DNA of 64,000 nt from Gluconacetobacter takamatsuzukensis (lineage in GTDB: Bacteria > Pseudomonadota > Alphaproteobacteria > Acetobacterales > Acetobacteraceae). Under the pieces are notes generated by a model. It was not told where the DNA came from, searched no databases, and saw nothing but the letters and a program-made list of their open reading frames with translations. Of this stretch, positions 44,559 through 53,011 are shown piece by piece. A program made the translations under genes and the position numbers. The stretch is taken from assembly GCF_014174275.1 (NCBI RefSeq), contig NZ_JABEQK010000003.1:186001-250000 (forward strand). The letters run 5' to 3'. Positions within the stretch are counted from its first letter, which is position 1, and each line of letters starts with the position of its first letter.

Positions 44559-45460
44559 GCGGGATGGACCTCCAGCCAGTGACGGGCGATATCGAGGCGC
44601 GTCGCCACCCAGACCCGCTCATGGGCCAGGACATGGTCCAGGAAACGGGCCACCGCGCGGGCCCGTCCTGGCCGGCCGGCGATGCGGCAATGCAGCCCGA
44701 CCGACATCATCCGGGGCGTGCCCTCGCCTTCCTCGTACAATGTGTCGAACGTATCGCGCAGATAGCGGAAGAACTGCTCGCCCTCGGTGAAGCCGTTCAG
44801 CGCCACATAGCGCATGTCGTTCACATCCAGCGTATAGGGCACGATCAGCTGCGGCCGCCCATGGCGGCGATCGTAATAAGGCAGGTCGTCGGCATAGGAA
44901 TCGGCGTCGTAGACAAACCCGCCCTCCTCGGCGACCAGGCGGGCGGTGTTCGGGCTGGTCCGGCCCTGGTACCAGCCCAGCGGACGCGACCCGGTCAGTT
45001 GGGTATGCAGCAAGATGCAATCGCGGATATGCGCGCGCTCCAGCGCCTCGGGAACATCCTGGTAATCGATCCAGCGCAGGCCATGGCTGGCGATTTCCCA
45101 GTCTGCATCCAGCATCGCCTCCACCGCTTCCGGGTTGCGGGCCATCGCGGCGGCCACCCCGAACACGGTCACGGGCAGGTTCCGTTCCACGAACAGCCGG
45201 CGCAGGCGCCAGAACCCGGCGCGCGACCCGTATTCGTACAGGCTCTCCATCGCCATCGCCCGCGCGCCCGGCACCGAGCGCGCGCCGACCATCTCGGACA
45301 GAAAGGCCTCGGACCCCGCGTCGCCATGCAGGACCGAATTCTCGGCCCCTTCCTCGTAATTGATCACGAACTGCACGGCGATCCGCGCCTGGCCGGGCCA
45401 GCGCGGGTCGGGCGGATTGCCGGCATAGCCGACCAGGTCGCGGGGATAAGGCACACTCAT
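44555..45460 (-). CDS. puuE: PuuE-type allantoinase (polysaccharide deacetylase fold)
   Basis: PuuE opens the allantoin ring to allantoate without belonging to the amidohydrolase superfamily. The 301-residue product has a NodB-like barrel: INYEEGAENSVLHGDA near the start, EIASHGLRWIDYQ, and GWYQGRTSPNTARLV. These blocks are characteristic of urate-catabolism PuuE. The ATG at 45460 overlaps the hpxJ stop. No classical AllB allantoinase occurs here, although the more distant dihydropyrimidinase gene is of that superfamily. Confidence 0.94.
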   Translation of the reverse strand: MSVPYPRDLVGYAGNPPDPRWPGQARIAVQFVINYEEGAENSVLHGDAGSEAFLSEMVGARSVPGARAMAMESLYEYGSRAGFWRLRRLFVERNLPVTVFGVAAAMARNPEAVEAMLDADWEIASHGLRWIDYQDVPEALERAHIRDCILLHTQLTGSRPLGWYQGRTSPNTARLVAEEGGFVYDADSYADDLPYYDRRHGRPQLIVPYTLDVNDMRYVALNGFTEGEQFFRYLRDTFDTLYEEGEGTPRMMSVGLHCRIAGRPGRARAVARFLDHVLAHERVWVATRLDIARHWLEVHPA

Positions 45461-46680
45461 CGCGCTGCCTCGTACACCGCACGCGCGGCATCGATGGCCG
45501 CCCCCGCCGGCGGCGCGTACCCCTCGGCCCGCAGGACGGCCTCCAGCGCGCCGAGCGTGATCAGCACCTTGTGCTGCATCGCGTTGTAGCCCATCGCACC
45601 GATCCGCCAGATCTTCCCCGCCAGCGGCCCGAACGCGGTGCCGATCTCGATCTCGAATTCGCCGCGCATCCGCGCCCGCACCCGCTCGCCATCCACCCCG
45701 CCGGGAATATACACGCCGGTCACGTTGGTCATGCGGTGGGCATCCTGGCCATACAAGGTCAGCCCCATCGCCCGCAGCCCGGCGCCCATCGCGGCACCCG
45801 CCGCGCGATGCCGGGCGAAACGCGCCTCCAGCCCCTCTTCCACCATCACCCGCGCCGCCTCGCGTGCCGCGTAGAGCATGCTGGTCGCCTCGGTATGGTG
45901 GTTCAGCCGCTTCTCCGACCAATATTCCATGACCATCGCCAGATCGAAATAATTCGACCGGATCAGCGCCCCGGGCCCTTCGTCCGGATCCTCGCCGCGA
46001 ATGCCCGCCTCGACATGCCGGCGCTTCATGATATGCGCCGCCGCCCGGTCGGAAATCGTGATCGGCGCCGAACCCGGCGGCCCGCCCATGCATTTCTGCA
46101 GGCCGCCCGTCACCACATCCACGCCCCACGCATCGGTCGCCACCGCCATGCCGCCCAGCGTGGCCGTGGCGTCGACATAGGACAGCACGCCATGGCGCCG
46201 GCAGACCTCGCCGACACCCGCCAGCGGCTGCGCCATGGTGGTCGAGGTATCGCCGTGGATCGCCGCGAACACCTGCGGGCGGTGGGCGACGATCGCCGCC
46301 TCGATCTGCTCCAGGCTCGCCACCTCGCCCCAGGGAATGTCCAGCGTGCGGATCTCTGCGCCGATCCGCTGCCCGATTTCCGACAGCAGCAGCCCGAACC
46401 GCCCGGCCTGGATCACCAGCAGCCGCGCGCCGGGCTCGACCAGCGACACCAGGGCCGCCTCGATCCCCGCCCGCGCCGTGCCGTCCACCAGGAAGGTCCA
46501 CCGGTTCTCCGTCATGAACACGCGGCGATACAGCGCCATCGTCTCGTTCATGTAGGCCGTCATCTCCGGGTCGAACTGACCCAGCATGTCCGCCGACATC
46601 GCACGCAGCACGCGCGGATGCACATTCACCGGACCTGGCCCCATCAGCAGCCGGTGCGGCGGGTCGATCTGTCCGAACAC
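45457..46680 (-). CDS. hpxJ: Ureidoglycine-glyoxylate aminotransferase (PucG/HpxJ-like)
   Basis: The 407-residue PLP enzyme belongs to the fold-type I alanine-glyoxylate aminotransferase group. It has GPGPVNVHPRVLRAMS, QFDPEM, SYVDATATLGGM and the Schiff-base Lys196 in GGLQKCMGGPPG. In Klebsiella and Bacillus, homologues transfer the amino group of S-ureidoglycine to glyoxylate, giving oxalurate and glycine. The position between an allantoate amidohydrolase and an oxamate hydrolase-type gene supports this role. It overlaps puuE by four bases and starts one base after the hpxK frame ends. Confidence 0.92.
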   Translation of the reverse strand: MFGQIDPPHRLLMGPGPVNVHPRVLRAMSADMLGQFDPEMTAYMNETMALYRRVFMTENRWTFLVDGTARAGIEAALVSLVEPGARLLVIQAGRFGLLLSEIGQRIGAEIRTLDIPWGEVASLEQIEAAIVAHRPQVFAAIHGDTSTTMAQPLAGVGEVCRRHGVLSYVDATATLGGMAVATDAWGVDVVTGGLQKCMGGPPGSAPITISDRAAAHIMKRRHVEAGIRGEDPDEGPGALIRSNYFDLAMVMEYWSEKRLNHHTEATSMLYAAREAARVMVEEGLEARFARHRAAGAAMGAGLRAMGLTLYGQDAHRMTNVTGVYIPGGVDGERVRARMRGEFEIEIGTAFGPLAGKIWRIGAMGYNAMQHKVLITLGALEAVLRAEGYAPPAGAAIDAARAVYEAAR

Positions 46681-46681
46681 C

Positions 46682-47980
46682 CTATCTCTCCTCTTCCGTC
46701 AGGGCCGTCCCGGCTCCCGACCATGCCTGCTCGAAACGGGTGACGAAATCCGTCATCGCCTCCAGCGCCTTCTGGACATCGTCCACGTCCACCGCCTCGG
46801 CAGGATGATGGCTGACCCCGCCGCGACAGCGCAGGAACAGCATCGCGACCGGCGCCAGATGCGCCATCACCATCGCATCGTGCCCCGCCCCACTGACCAG
46901 CATGCGCGGCGCGGCGCCGGTCACGTCGCGCACCGCGTCGGCCAGCAACCCGCTCAATCCGGCATCGCACGGCGTCGCCGGCAGGTCCTGTTGCAGTGCC
47001 AGGTCCAGCCCCACGCCCCGCCGGGCGGCGATCTCCGCCAGCGCCGCCCGGATTGCGTCCGCTGCACGGTCGCGCACCGCCCCCACGCCGGCACGGATAT
47101 CGATGCTGAAGCGCACCGTGCCGGGCACCACGTTCGGCACCCCCGGCCCGACCTCCATCCGCCCGACCGTGGCCACCAGGTCCTCGGGCCCCGCGCCGCC
47201 GATCCGCTCCACCGCCAGCACCATCTCGGCGGCGGCGGCCAGCGCGTCATGGCGCAGGCGCATCGCCATGGTGCCGGCATGGCCCGCCACACCCGTCACC
47301 TCGGCACGAAAGCGATACTGGGCCGCAATGGCGCTGACGACGCCCAGCGCATGGCCCTCCGCCTCCAGCACCGGCCCCTGCTCGATATGGGCCTCGACAT
47401 AGGCCAGGATATCCTCCCGCGCCCGCCCGGCATCGGCCAGACGCGCCACGTCCAGGCCGAACCCCTCCAGCGCCTCCGCCAGGCCCACACCCTCGGCGTC
47501 CGCCAGAGCCAGGTCCTGGTCGCCCAGCACCCCGGCCACGGCCCGGCTGGTCAGCATCGAGACCGGAAAGCGCGATCCTTCCTCGTCCCCGAACCCGATC
47601 ACCTCGATCGCAAACGGAAAGCGATGGCCGCGCTCGGCAAACCACGCGACCGTCTCGATCCCCAGCATCACGCCCAGCATGCCGTCATAGCGCCCGGCAT
47701 CCCGCACGCTGTCGACGTGCGATCCGATCATCAGCGCCGGCGCGTCCGGGTGCCGCCCTTCGTAGCGGGCGACGATATTGCCGGCGGCATCGACCCGCGC
47801 CGTCATCCCCGCTTCGGTCATCCATGCGGCAATCCGGTCCAGCGTCGCCGCATGCGCCGACCCCAGATATGGGCGGAACAGATGCTCGGCGGAATCGGAA
47901 TAGGGAACCGCCCCCAGATCGTCGCACCGCGCGACCGCGCGCGGGCCCGACGCCGCCTCGCGCGTCGGGCTCCTCACCAT
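46682..47980 (-). CDS. hpxK: Allantoate amidohydrolase (M20 family)
   Basis: This di-metal hydrolase converts allantoate to ureidoglycine, CO2 and ammonia. The 432-residue protein has the M20 ligands: His in IGSHVDSV, bridging Asp in AGRYDGMLG, the Glu pair in GFGDEEGSRF, His in YVEAHIEQGP and the distal His in GVSHHPAEAV. The small lid domain (GHAGTMAMRLRHDAL) is typical of the allantoate/carbamoyl-amidohydrolase group. The ATG at 47980 overlaps hpxW by seven bases. The frame is open upstream, but that lies antisense within hpxW. A second homologue sits at 61314. Confidence 0.92.
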   Translation of the reverse strand: MVRSPTREAASGPRAVARCDDLGAVPYSDSAEHLFRPYLGSAHAATLDRIAAWMTEAGMTARVDAAGNIVARYEGRHPDAPALMIGSHVDSVRDAGRYDGMLGVMLGIETVAWFAERGHRFPFAIEVIGFGDEEGSRFPVSMLTSRAVAGVLGDQDLALADAEGVGLAEALEGFGLDVARLADAGRAREDILAYVEAHIEQGPVLEAEGHALGVVSAIAAQYRFRAEVTGVAGHAGTMAMRLRHDALAAAAEMVLAVERIGGAGPEDLVATVGRMEVGPGVPNVVPGTVRFSIDIRAGVGAVRDRAADAIRAALAEIAARRGVGLDLALQQDLPATPCDAGLSGLLADAVRDVTGAAPRMLVSGAGHDAMVMAHLAPVAMLFLRCRGGVSHHPAEAVDVDDVQKALEAMTDFVTRFEQAWSGAGTALTEEER

Positions 47981-49566
47981 GCCGCCACCATGCCGTCGCT
48001 GCGCGGATCGGTCGCCCCCTCGATCAGGCCCGACGGATGCAGCACCAGCGCCCCGGCATGCCCCATCGTGGAAGTAAAGGCCGGCATGGGTTCCAGCACA
48101 TGCCCCGCCGCCGCCATCCGCGCGATCACCTCGGGCGCGAACCGGTCCTCGTATTTCAGGCTGGTGCTGCTCTCGCCCCAGGTGCGGCCCAGCAGCCAGC
48201 GCGGCGCCGTCACCGCCTGCTGCAACGGCACGCCATAGCGGGCATAGCGGGTAAAGAGCGCCGCCTGGGTCTGGGGCTGCCCTTCGCCGCCCATGGTGCC
48301 GTAGACCATGGTGCGCCCGTCGGCGAACCGCGCCCCGGCCGGGTTGAGCGTATGGAACGGCTTGCGCCCCGGCCGCAGCGCGTTCCACCCCTGCTCGGCC
48401 AGCCGGAAGCTGGCCCCGCGATTCTGCCACACGATCCCGCTGCGCGGCAGGACCACACCCGACCCGTATTCGAAATAGACGCTCTGGATCATGCTGACAG
48501 CGACGCCGTCGGCATCGACCGCCCCCATCCACACCGTATCCCCGGCCTGCGACGGATGCGGCCAGGGCGCGGCAACCTCGGGGTCGATTTCCAGCGCCAT
48601 GCGATCCAGCGCCATCGCGTCGTCCAGCACCTCCTGCGCCGCGACCGACATGAAGGCCGGGTCGCCCACATGCGTGTCGCGATAACGGAAAGCCTGTTTC
48701 GTGGCCTCGACCAGCCCGTGGAAATAATCGAACCCGTCCACCTCGTCGGCCCGCAACCGGTCGAACAGCGCCAGGATCAGCAGCGACGCCACGCCCTGCG
48801 TCGGCGGCGCCATGTTGAACAGCCGCGCCCCGGCGATATCGACATGCAGCGGCGGCCGCGCCTGGGCATGGTGGGTATTCAGGTCCGCCAGGTCCAGCGG
48901 GCTGCCCAACTGGCGCAGATCCTCGGCCAGGTCCCGCGCCAGCGCACCGCGATAGAAGGAATCCAGCCCGTCCCCCGCCAGCCGGCGCAGCGTATGCGCC
49001 AAGGCCTGGTTATGCAGGATGTCACCCGCCTTGGGCGCATGGCCGCCGGGCAGGAAAACCTGGCGGAAACCCGGGATCGCCGCCAGCTCGTCCATCTTGG
49101 CGGCCGTCAGCGCCGCACCGCCCTCGGTAATCGGCACCCCCTGCTCGGCGTAATAGATCGCATCGCGCAGCAGCCGGTGCAGGCCCAGCCCGGGCTGCAT
49201 CGCGTGGCTCCATTCCAGGGCGAGTTCCCAGCCGGATACCGTGCCGGCCACGGTGTTGGCCGCCAGCGGCCCCCGCCAGGGAATCGTATCGCACCCGGCG
49301 GCGCGATAAAATTCCAGGTCGGCGCGCCGTGCCGCCGCCCCGCAGGCATCGATCGTCTCGGTCCGGCCATCGGGCCACATCACCAGCCAGAACGCATCGC
49401 CGCCGATGCCGGTCATGTGCGGATAGACGACGGCCAGCGCCGCCGCCGTCGCCACCACCGCCTCGATCGCCGTGCCGCCGTCGCGCAGCACGTCCAGCCC
49501 GGCCTGGCTGGCCAGATGATGGGGCGACGTCACCATCCCGCGGAGGGAACGGGGAGTGTTCAGCAT
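47974..49566 (-). CDS. hpxW: HpxW-type oxamate amidohydrolase (gamma-glutamyltransferase family)
   Basis: The 530-residue Ntn-hydrolase resembles gamma-glutamyltransferase: VVYPHMTGIGGDAFWLV near the start, and the autoprocessing nucleophile Thr344 in AGDTVWMGAVDADG, followed by GNMVS-like VAVSMIQS and GTMGGEGQPQTQ. In Klebsiella the homologue in the uric acid cluster, HpxW, hydrolyses oxamate to oxalate and ammonia. The absence of a signal peptide and the place between hpxY and hpxK support that cytoplasmic role over glutathione breakdown. The substrate is inferred from context. Confidence 0.88.
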   Translation of the reverse strand: MLNTPRSLRGMVTSPHHLASQAGLDVLRDGGTAIEAVVATAAALAVVYPHMTGIGGDAFWLVMWPDGRTETIDACGAAARRADLEFYRAAGCDTIPWRGPLAANTVAGTVSGWELALEWSHAMQPGLGLHRLLRDAIYYAEQGVPITEGGAALTAAKMDELAAIPGFRQVFLPGGHAPKAGDILHNQALAHTLRRLAGDGLDSFYRGALARDLAEDLRQLGSPLDLADLNTHHAQARPPLHVDIAGARLFNMAPPTQGVASLLILALFDRLRADEVDGFDYFHGLVEATKQAFRYRDTHVGDPAFMSVAAQEVLDDAMALDRMALEIDPEVAAPWPHPSQAGDTVWMGAVDADGVAVSMIQSVYFEYGSGVVLPRSGIVWQNRGASFRLAEQGWNALRPGRKPFHTLNPAGARFADGRTMVYGTMGGEGQPQTQAALFTRYARYGVPLQQAVTAPRWLLGRTWGESSTSLKYEDRFAPEVIARMAAAGHVLEPMPAFTSTMGHAGALVLHPSGLIEGATDPRSDGMVAAW

Positions 49567-49569
49567 GGC

Positions 49570-50940
49570 TTAACGTTCCTTCGATGCGGGCAGTGGCACC
49601 CTGCCGACCAGCCCCGCCTGCGCCAGCGCGCCGGCAAGGGCGAACAACGCGGCTTCCCGCCCCGGCGCCGCGATCAGTTGCAGGCCCAGCGGCAGGCCGC
49701 CGGTCCCCACCAGCGGCGCACTGAGGATCGGCAGGCCCGCCAGGCTGAGCGGCTGGGTATAAAGGCCCAGATTCGCCCGTGCCGAGACAGGCTGCCCGTC
49801 CACCATGATGGTCGGCTGGTCGATCGGCGGCGCCTCGCCCACCGTCGCGGGCGCGATCAGCACATCCGCCGAACGGAACAGCGCATGCACCTGCGCGCGG
49901 AACCAGTTGCGGAAACGATGCGCCTGCACCAGCGTGGCGGCGGGCAGCAGCGCGCCGGCAATCAGCCGGTCGCGGGTCGCCGGGTCGTAGCGCAGCGCAT
50001 GCCGGCGCAGGCGCGGCAGATGCAGCGTCCCCCCCTCGGCCGCCGTGATCAGGAACGAGGCCGCACGCGCCCGCGCGACCTCGGGCAGTTCCACCGTCTC
50101 CAGCCCCCCCAGATGCGCGGCCACGGCATCGATCGCCCCGGCCAGCGTGTCGGACATGTTCGCGCCGAACCAGCCGCCCAGCCGCGCAACCCGCAGGTCC
50201 GCGACCGCCGGCAGCCCGGCCATCGGGCCGCCGGCCATGACCTCGTACGCCACGCGCAGGCCATCCAGCGTACCCGCAAACGGCCCCACCACATCCAGGC
50301 TGGCGGCAAAGGGATAGGCCCCCTCGCGCGGCACACTGCCGAAGGTGGGTTTCAGCCCCCACACCCCGCATAATGATGCAGGAACACGGATCGAGCCGTT
50401 GGTGTCCGACCCCAATGTCAGCGGCAGCAGCCCCGCCGCCACGGCGGCGGCCGACCCGCCCGACGATCCGCCGGCCAGTCGCGCCGTATCGTGCGGATTG
50501 CGGGTAATCCCGTAATGGGCATTGTCGGTGGCGAACCCATAGGCGAATTCGTCCATGTTCAGGCTGGCAACCGGGATCGCGCCCGCCGCGCGCAGGCGCG
50601 CGACGACGGCGGCATCATGCGTCGCGGGCGGCGATTCCCGCAGCACCACCGACCCGGCCGTCGTCACCTCGCCGGCCACGTCGAACAAATCCTTCACCCC
50701 GAACGGCACGCCGGCCAGCGGCCCCGGATCGTCGCCGGCGGCCAGGCGGCGGTCGATCCGCTCGGCCTCGGCCACCGCGCGGGGCCCGAAGATGCGGGTC
50801 ACGCTGTTGATGGATGTATCGCGGACCTCGATCGCGGCGATCGTGGCGCTCATCACGGAAACGGCGCTGCGCCGTCCCTCGCGGATATCGGCGGCGATGG
50901 CCAGCGCATCAAACGGATCGGTCATGGCGGGGGCGGTCAT
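49570..50940 (-). CDS. hpxY: AtzE/HpxY-family amidase
   Basis: This amidase-signature enzyme (456 residues) shows the Ser-cisSer-Lys triad: Lys in PFGVKDLFD, and the GGSSGGSAAAVAAG loop with the cis-Ser and nucleophile Ser region (DTNGSIRVPAS). It matches the AtzE branch, which works with a small GatC-like partner, encoded here just upstream. In Klebsiella the pair HpxXY is linked with oxalurate breakdown; this reaction is a hypothesis. The ATG at 50940 overlaps the hpxX stop (ATGA), while ATG 50925 is a second choice. It is 3 bp from the hpxW start. Confidence 0.88.
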   Translation of the reverse strand: MTAPAMTDPFDALAIAADIREGRRSAVSVMSATIAAIEVRDTSINSVTRIFGPRAVAEAERIDRRLAAGDDPGPLAGVPFGVKDLFDVAGEVTTAGSVVLRESPPATHDAAVVARLRAAGAIPVASLNMDEFAYGFATDNAHYGITRNPHDTARLAGGSSGGSAAAVAAGLLPLTLGSDTNGSIRVPASLCGVWGLKPTFGSVPREGAYPFAASLDVVGPFAGTLDGLRVAYEVMAGGPMAGLPAVADLRVARLGGWFGANMSDTLAGAIDAVAAHLGGLETVELPEVARARAASFLITAAEGGTLHLPRLRRHALRYDPATRDRLIAGALLPAATLVQAHRFRNWFRAQVHALFRSADVLIAPATVGEAPPIDQPTIMVDGQPVSARANLGLYTQPLSLAGLPILSAPLVGTGGLPLGLQLIAAPGREAALFALAGALAQAGLVGRVPLPASKER

Positions 50941-51155
50941 GGGCGGTATTCGAAGGCCGGCTCGCACGTATCCGGCAGGGCGAACCCATGGACCAGATCG
51001 GCATAGCGCCGCAGCAGCGCCCGGTTGGCCACCACGCCCGGCAGGCAGGACGCATCGACGCCCAGGCCGATATCGCGCGCCGTCGCGACGATAACCGCCT
51101 CATCGGGCGCCGCGTCGGGCACGCGCGGCGCGCTGCTCTCAGGATGTTCGCTCAT
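50937..51155 (-). CDS. hpxX: AtzG/HpxX-like small subunit (DUF4089)
   Basis: The 72-residue product is the GatC-like partner that stabilises AtzE-type amidases. After a disordered Pro/Ser leader it has the DUF4089 helical core (IGLGVDASCLPGVVANRALLRRYADLVHGF) and a short C-terminal tail ending EPAFEYRP, as in HpxX/AtzG proteins. A strong GGAGG site precedes the ATG at 51155. It is the first gene of the leftward hpxXYWKJ-puuE-uraDH run. Confidence 0.88.
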   Translation of the reverse strand: MSEHPESSAPRVPDAAPDEAVIVATARDIGLGVDASCLPGVVANRALLRRYADLVHGFALPDTCEPAFEYRP

Positions 51156-51310
51156 GGGCTTGTCTTCCTCCCTTGGCCTGCCGTGCCGCCACGCCGGCAG
51201 GATCATTCAGAGACTGTCTGCAAACCCGTCCTGCCGACGACCCGGCGCGCCGATCCCGCGCGTCACGCCGCCGTCACCCGGCAGGCCGATTTTCACACAG
51301 CGTCCCCGGA

Positions 51311-52777
51311 TCATGCATCCGGAGGATTGAGGCTGACCAGTTCCGGCGTGACGTAATTGAGCAACTGATCGAGATGCCACGCGCCGTCGGCCACGAAGAG
51401 GTCGCGCCCCAGCCCCCGCGCCAGCCGCTCCACCCCGAAGCGCATGCCGCTGATCGACGCCCCCGACAGGCCCATGCTGGGCGTCGCGCTGAAGGTGAAA
51501 TTATGGATGTTCGCCAGCATCGGCGCCAGCGGATCGGCCAAGTCGCGCGGCAGGAACTGATAGGCGTCGCCCAGATATGGATGGGCCGACAGCACGGCGC
51601 TGTCCTCGCCCTCGGGCGGCGTGAAGCGATCGCGCCACAGCGCCACCGACCCGGCAAAGGACGCGGTTTCCGGCCGCAGCGCCATGTCGACGGCAAAGCC
51701 GGTGCCGATGATCACGAAATCGAACCGCATCTCGCCGCCCGGCGTCTGGACGACGATGTCCTCGCCCTCCATCCGCGCCCCGGTCCAGCCGCAGCCGGTA
51801 TGGTAGCTGAAGGTCGGGTGGCGCCGGCAGCGCCAGAACGTATCCTGCGGCGGCGGCTGGTTCAGCTCGTAGATATGGCGCATGAACCGCCAGCGCAGCG
51901 TATCGGACAGCGCGGAGAAATGGGCCAGGAACCCGGCATTCTCCATCCAGCGATACGGGTTGACCGAAGGAATGGCCCGCCGGCGCAGGCACAGCGCGAC
52001 CGAGGCCGCGCCTTCCTCCAGCGCCGTCGCCGCATTGTCGAAGGCCGACGCCCCCGCCCCCAGCACGCCGATCCGCTTGCCGCGCAGCGCGGCGAAATCG
52101 ATGGGCTCCGACGTATGCGCATAGCGTTCGCGCGGCAGGGCCTCGCGGATGAACGCGGGCACATGCCACTGGCCGCCGCCGTCGATCCCGGTCGCCAGGA
52201 CCAGCTTGCGCGCCAGATGCCGGTGCTCCCGCCCGTCGGCATCCAGAAAGGTCAGGCGCAGCAGCCCGTCTTCCCACGCCACATGCGCGAACGACCGGTC
52301 ATTCTCGACCGGCAGGTCGAGCACGGCGCGATACCAGTCCAGATAGGCCTGCCAGTCGCCACGCGGGATCTTGTCCAGTTTCTCCCACGCCTCGGCGCCA
52401 TAGCGGGCTTCGTACCAGGCACGCGGCGTCAGGCCGGGAATCCCCAGGTCGGGGCCGGTCACGTATTTCGGCGTCCGCAACGTGATCATGCGGGCAAAGG
52501 TGATCCACGGCCCCTCGCCGCCGCGCGGCGCGCGGTCGAAGATCCGGACATTGCTGATATTGCCGCGCTTCAGCGCAAAGGCCGTGGCCAGCCCGCCCTG
52601 GCCCGCGCCGACGATGGCGACATCCAGCACCGGCTCGCCGTTGCGCGTCAGGCGCGGCGTCCAGTCGTGGCGCGGATAGTCGATAACGGCCAGATCCCGC
52701 CAGACCCGCGCGTCCAGCGCCGCGAGACCGTCTTCCGGCTTGCTACCCGGCTGATAATGATCGTTACCGGCGGCCAT
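51311..52777 (-). CDS. FMO-like FAD/NAD(P)H-dependent monooxygenase, candidate urate hydroxylase
   Basis: The 488-residue flavoprotein has two Rossmann motifs: FAD-binding VAIVGAGQGGLATAFAL (about 51-67) and NAD(P)-binding IGVLGAGASAFDNAAT (about 235-250), with the ATG-type VLATGID and a C-terminal FVIIGTGFAVD. This matches flavin-containing monooxygenases. A strong GGAGG site marks ATG 52777. It lies between the xdhABC-lysR genes and the hpx-ura genes. The pathway in this window lacks a urate-oxidising enzyme, so this protein is a candidate; it is not an obvious homologue of HpxO. An unrelated monooxygenation is equally allowed by sequence alone. Confidence 0.85.
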   Translation of the reverse strand: MAAGNDHYQPGSKPEDGLAALDARVWRDLAVIDYPRHDWTPRLTRNGEPVLDVAIVGAGQGGLATAFALKRGNISNVRIFDRAPRGGEGPWITFARMITLRTPKYVTGPDLGIPGLTPRAWYEARYGAEAWEKLDKIPRGDWQAYLDWYRAVLDLPVENDRSFAHVAWEDGLLRLTFLDADGREHRHLARKLVLATGIDGGGQWHVPAFIREALPRERYAHTSEPIDFAALRGKRIGVLGAGASAFDNAATALEEGAASVALCLRRRAIPSVNPYRWMENAGFLAHFSALSDTLRWRFMRHIYELNQPPPQDTFWRCRRHPTFSYHTGCGWTGARMEGEDIVVQTPGGEMRFDFVIIGTGFAVDMALRPETASFAGSVALWRDRFTPPEGEDSAVLSAHPYLGDAYQFLPRDLADPLAPMLANIHNFTFSATPSMGLSGASISGMRFGVERLARGLGRDLFVADGAWHLDQLLNYVTPELVSLNPPDA

Positions 52778-52825
52778 CCGCGCCTCCTTCGCTTCGCTGG
52801 TCGGACAGGTCCATCTCGAATGGTG

Positions 52826-52853
52826 TGGGTCCGTGTCCCCCGACACGGACCCA
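52826..52853. promoter_or_regulatory. 12-bp perfect hairpin upstream of the flavoprotein gene
   Basis: TGGGTCCGTGTC (52826-52837) pairs perfectly with 52842-52853 across a CCCC loop. It lies about 50 bp upstream of the flavoprotein start and 160 bp downstream of the lysR stop. A flanking ATGGTG / CACCAT pair could extend it. No T-run follows on the minus strand. It may be an operator, a leader hairpin or a Rho-type end of the xdh-lysR transcript. Confidence 0.5.
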
Positions 52854-53011
52854 GGTTCCCCAACCCGCACCATCACGACACCGAAACTAACCGGATCGGG
52901 TGGTGTTTCGTCCAGTAGAATAAATTGACCAATCCGTTGCCCATTCAGCAACAGACCATCCTGAAGCCACGCGCAACACACGCGCCCAACGTACTGATTT
53001 TCAAACTTTAT

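Noticed and set aside
47980-48532. Upstream extension of the hpxK frame to 616 codons
   Set aside because: The extension is antisense-free but lies within hpxW in another frame and lacks M20 features; the ATG at 47980 gives family length.
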